From Denitromonas halophila (GTDB taxonomy: Bacteria; Pseudomonadota; Gammaproteobacteria; Burkholderiales; Rhodocyclaceae): a stretch of 64,000 nt of DNA. Position numbers and translations under genes: made by a program. A model generated the notes under the pieces. That model made no database searches, had not been told where the DNA came from, and saw nothing but the letters and a program-made list of their open reading frames with translations. This document shows positions 61,295-64,000 of the stretch, one piece after another (within the stretch, counting starts at the first letter, position 1; each line of letters begins with the position of its first letter). Location of the stretch: NCBI RefSeq assembly GCF_007625155.1, contig NZ_VMNK01000005.1, forward strand, positions 1 to 64,000, written 5' to 3'.

Positions 61295-62833
61295 CTAGTC
61301 CGAGTTGTCCGACGCCAGATTCAGGTCGAGCTGATTGGCGACCGGTTCGCTGTCGGTGTCTTCCAGCGTCACCGGCGGCGAGCTACGACGATTCTCAATG
61401 CCGAAGAGATAGTCCGGGGTCACATCGCCGGTCACATACTTGCCGTCAAAACAGGAAGTTTCGAAGTATTGGAGCGACGGATTGATGGCCCGCACCGACG
61501 CGCGCAAGTCTTCAAGATCCTGATACAGCAGGCCATCGGCGCCGATGGCTGCACAAATTTCGGCCTCGTCCCGATCTGAGCCGATCAATTCGGCGCGGGT
61601 GGGCATATCGATGCCATACACGTTGGCATGACGCACCGGAGGCGCCGCCGAGGCGAAATACACCTTGGTCGCTCCCGCATCGCGGGCCATGCTCACGATC
61701 TCCTGGCTGGTGGTGCCACGCACGATCGAATCATCGACGAGCAGCACCCGCTTGCCTTTGAATTCCTGATGGATCGTATTGAGCTTCTGGCGTACTGACT
61801 TCCGTCGTACCGCCTGACCAGGCATGATGAAAGTCCGACCGATATAGCGATTCTTGACGAAACCCTCGCGATACGGCACCCCCATCTGGTTGGCCATTTC
61901 AAGCGCAGCGGGCCGGCTCGAGTCCGGGATGGGAATCACCACATCGACCTCGACATGCGGCATGGTGCGTCGAAACTTGGCTGCCAGATACTCGCCCATT
62001 TTCAGGCGGGCTTCATACACCGACACGCCATCGATAAGTGAATCCGGTCGTGCCAGGTACACATACTCGAACATGCACGGTGCGTGTACCGTTGACTCGG
62101 CACAGGCGTGGCTGCGGAAGTTGCCTTCCATGTCGATGACGATCGCCTCGCCAGGTTCGACGTCGCGCAACAGTTTGAAACCGAGCGCATCGACAGCAAC
62201 ACTCTCTGAAGAGACGATCCACTCTGTGCCCGCCGGCGCGTCATTGCGACCAATCACCAGCGGTCGGATCCCGTAGGGGTCGCGAAACGCCAGCAGACCA
62301 TACCCGGCAATCATCACGACCGCGGCATACGCGCCGCGACAACGACGATGCACCGCCGCGACGGCCTGGAAAATGGCCTTCTCGTCCAGTTTGCATCCAT
62401 TGGAGGCAGCCTGCAGCTCGTGCGCGAGCACGTTGAGCAGCACCTCAGAGTCGGAGTTGGTGTTGATGTGGCGCAGGTCAGCGAGAAACATCTCGCGCTT
62501 GAGCTCTTCCGAATTGGTGAGATTGCCGTTATGAGCGAGCATCAGCCCGAACGGTGAATTCACATAAAACGGTTGCGCCTCGGCCGGGTTATACGCGGAA
62601 CCCGCCGTCGGATAGCGCACATGACCGATCCCCCAGTTGCCCTGAAGGTTGCGCATGTTGCGCGTACGGAACACATCACGAACCAGACCCGAGCCTTTGT
62701 GCATCAGGAAGCGCCCACCCTCGGTGGTCGCGATCCCGGCCGCATCCTGGCCGCGGTGCTGCAGCACCTGCAGTCCGTCGTAAAGCAACTGATTGACCGC
62801 CGTTGTAGCGACAACCCCTAGAATCCCGCACAT
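61295..62833 (-). CDS. purF: Amidophosphoribosyltransferase
   Basis: 512 residues. It transfers glutamine nitrogen to PRPP, the first step of purine synthesis. After Met removal Cys2 (MCGILGVV) is the glutaminase nucleophile, with RGQDAAGI and GIGHVRYPTAG. The phosphoribosyltransferase half has the PRPP loop VLLVDDSIVRGTTS. The C-terminal 35 residues are a variable acidic tail. It sits between cvpA and metZ. Confidence 0.98.
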   Translation of the reverse strand: MCGILGVVATTAVNQLLYDGLQVLQHRGQDAAGIATTEGGRFLMHKGSGLVRDVFRTRNMRNLQGNWGIGHVRYPTAGSAYNPAEAQPFYVNSPFGLMLAHNGNLTNSEELKREMFLADLRHINTNSDSEVLLNVLAHELQAASNGCKLDEKAIFQAVAAVHRRCRGAYAAVVMIAGYGLLAFRDPYGIRPLVIGRNDAPAGTEWIVSSESVAVDALGFKLLRDVEPGEAIVIDMEGNFRSHACAESTVHAPCMFEYVYLARPDSLIDGVSVYEARLKMGEYLAAKFRRTMPHVEVDVVIPIPDSSRPAALEMANQMGVPYREGFVKNRYIGRTFIMPGQAVRRKSVRQKLNTIHQEFKGKRVLLVDDSIVRGTTSQEIVSMARDAGATKVYFASAAPPVRHANVYGIDMPTRAELIGSDRDEAEICAAIGADGLLYQDLEDLRASVRAINPSLQYFETSCFDGKYVTGDVTPDYLFGIENRRSSPPVTLEDTDSEPVANQLDLNLASDNSD

Positions 62834-62841
62834 GCCATCAC

Positions 62842-63333
62842 CTATCGAAAACTCACCCGTTCCGCCACCACATTGGGCATCCAGGGTTTCGCCGCAACCA
62901 CGGCTGTCTCAAGCAGCGGAGAGAACATCGCCGCCTCCCACCACGGGGCCCGAGACAGTCCGCTCGCACCCCCAAAAGCTACCAGCAGGCACGCAATCGC
63001 AACCGCCTTGGCCGTTCCGAACAGCGCACCAAATCCTCGATCGACAAAGCCCAGACCGACCGCGTGGATCAGCGCGCGCAGGGCATACCGGACGACCGCC
63101 ACCAACACAAGCACCGCCAGGAAGATCAACGCGAACGCGGCAAGATAAGCAAACGCGGGCTCGCTGATCCAGTCGGCAAACAAAAACGCGACCTGACCGG
63201 CAAACATGCGCGCCACAATAAAGCCGAGAATCCAACCCGCCAGGGCCAGGACTTCACTGATCAATCCGCGCCAAAAGCCGAGAATCGCCATGACGCAGAG
63301 CAAACCCAGAAACGCATAGTCGAAAACTGTCAT
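62842..63333 (-). CDS. cvpA: CvpA family inner-membrane protein
   Basis: 163 residues with four hydrophobic segments. The opening MTVFDYAFLGLLCVMAILGFWRGLISEVLALAGW (in two blocks) and the later GLGFVDRGFGALFGTAK match CvpA, known from colicin V production in E. coli and linked to envelope tolerance. It lies eight bases before purF in the conserved dedD-cvpA-purF cluster. Confidence 0.95.
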   Translation of the reverse strand: MTVFDYAFLGLLCVMAILGFWRGLISEVLALAGWILGFIVARMFAGQVAFLFADWISEPAFAYLAAFALIFLAVLVLVAVVRYALRALIHAVGLGFVDRGFGALFGTAKAVAIACLLVAFGGASGLSRAPWWEAAMFSPLLETAVVAAKPWMPNVVAERVSFR

Positions 63334-63349
63334 TACAGTGCCCGGCTAC

Positions 63350-64000
63350 TCAGCCGCGAGCCATTACCACGCCTTTGAAACCGGCTTTTTCCAATTGATC
63401 TGCGGCCTTTTCCGCGGCGTCCCGACTGCCGTACGGCCCCACACGCACGCGCGTGCTCGTCCCAACCTTCTGGGTAAATACCTTGAAGCCCCTTTCGCGC
63501 ACCTTGTTCGCCTGATTCGTCGCGCTATCCGCATTGCTGTAGGCACCCAGCTGCACCACAAAGGCCTCACCCGTCGCCGGGGCTTCGGGCTTCAGCAATT
63601 TTCCGGCCAGAATCGCCTCGACGCGGGCACGCTCGTCAGTCGTAGTCGTCGCAGTCGTAGTCGTAGTCGTCGGCGCCGGCTTCTGGTCCTCGGGCGCTTT
63701 CTGTGTGACAGGCTTCGGTTCTGGCTTGTCCGCAGCGACCGGCTTGACCGGCGCAGCCGCCACTGGTTCAGGCGACGGCTCGATCTTTGGCGCATCGGCA
63801 GGCGCCGCCATTGGCGACATCGCGGGTGGCGACGGCAACTCGATCTTTCGTTGCGCGAAATTTTCGCCATCCTGGCTGGGAATGCGCACCTGAATATCCT
63901 CACCCAGGGGCTTGGGCGCTGGATCCATCACCATCGGCAAAATGATGATGGCAAGCAGCGCCAGCGCAGCGGCACCTACCAGGCGGCGGCGGGCGCGCTT
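63350..64000 (-). CDS. dedD: SPOR-domain cell-division protein, DedD-like (N-terminus beyond window)
   Basis: The frame stays open to the window edge, giving at least 217 residues. A basic KRARRR stretch and membrane helix (LVGAAALALLAIIILPMVM) lie at the left, then a long Pro/Ala/Lys-rich periplasmic linker with a run of Thr. The C-terminal SPOR domain (about the last 75 residues: FVVQLGAYSNADSA, VRVGPYGSRDAAEKA) follows. SPOR domains bind denuded septal peptidoglycan. Location before cvpA-purF supports dedD. Short internal starts exist, but the helix shows the gene begins outside. Confidence 0.88.
   Translation of the reverse strand, partial: KRARRRLVGAAALALLAIIILPMVMDPAPKPLGEDIQVRIPSQDGENFAQRKIELPSPPAMSPMAAPADAPKIEPSPEPVAAAPVKPVAADKPEPKPVTQKAPEDQKPAPTTTTTTATTTTDERARVEAILAGKLLKPEAPATGEAFVVQLGAYSNADSATNQANKVRERGFKVFTQKVGTSTRVRVGPYGSRDAAEKAADQLEKAGFKGVVMARG

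Overview
The window looks like a chromosome segment of a GC-rich betaproteobacterium, most likely Rhodocyclales (Azoarcus/Thauera/Zoogloea-like). That placement is an inference from gene order and protein style: fur divergent from bamE-dapB, carA-carB-greA, yhbY divergent from rlmE-ftsH, recN-nadK next to hrcA, grpE-dnaK-dnaJ, rsxABCDGE-nth, and dedD-cvpA-purF-metZ. No rRNA, tRNA, CRISPR array, insertion sequence or integrase was recognised.

Layout. 1-1754 is an accessory patch: two paralogous small ORFs flank a less GC-rich membrane-protein gene, followed by an AP2-like gene remnant. 1788-4639 holds divergent ferric-iron ABC permease and ATPase genes. 4636-7143 carries the two N-end-rule transferases (aat, bpt) and pyrD. 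7237-13570 is the Rnf/Rsx electron-transport operon with nth and a DUF1841 gene. 13604-15372 encodes two monoheme cytochromes c and a PEP-CTERM GDSL hydrolase. 15548-19983 is a same-strand cluster: MoxR ATPase, small membrane protein, TIR-domain membrane protein and VWA protein. 20039-25968 holds an M61 peptidase, ftsH, rlmE, yhbY, a DUF4149 gene and greA. 25973-34615 holds carB, carA, a hybrid histidine kinase, dapB and bamE. 34734-41018 holds fur, a TMEM165/GDT1-family transporter, recN, nadK, hrcA, hemH and a holin-IV/YvlD-like membrane gene.

41043-47544 has a tandem-AP2 protein, trxC, a Ser/Thr kinase fused to a cyclic-nucleotide-binding-like domain, and grpE-dnaK-dnaJ with two good sigma-32-type promoters. 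47545-55870 has an orphan branched-chain amino-acid-type binding protein, a Crp/Fnr regulator, cysS, a coupled TPR-protein/L,D-transpeptidase pair, two cyclophilins and lpxH. 55911-59715 is a large exported protein with two CxxCH haem sites and an alpha/beta-hydrolase-like C-terminus, split by an apparent frameshift. The window ends in metZ-purF-cvpA-dedD, with dedD cut by the edge.

Most of the window is conserved housekeeping. The parts most worth attention are the MoxR-TIR-VWA cluster, the haem/hydrolase protein with its frameshift, the A-B-A' cassette at the left edge, the kinase-cNBD fusion, and several strong intergenic hairpins (carA-carB, cysS leader, dapB-kinase, dnaK-dnaJ).
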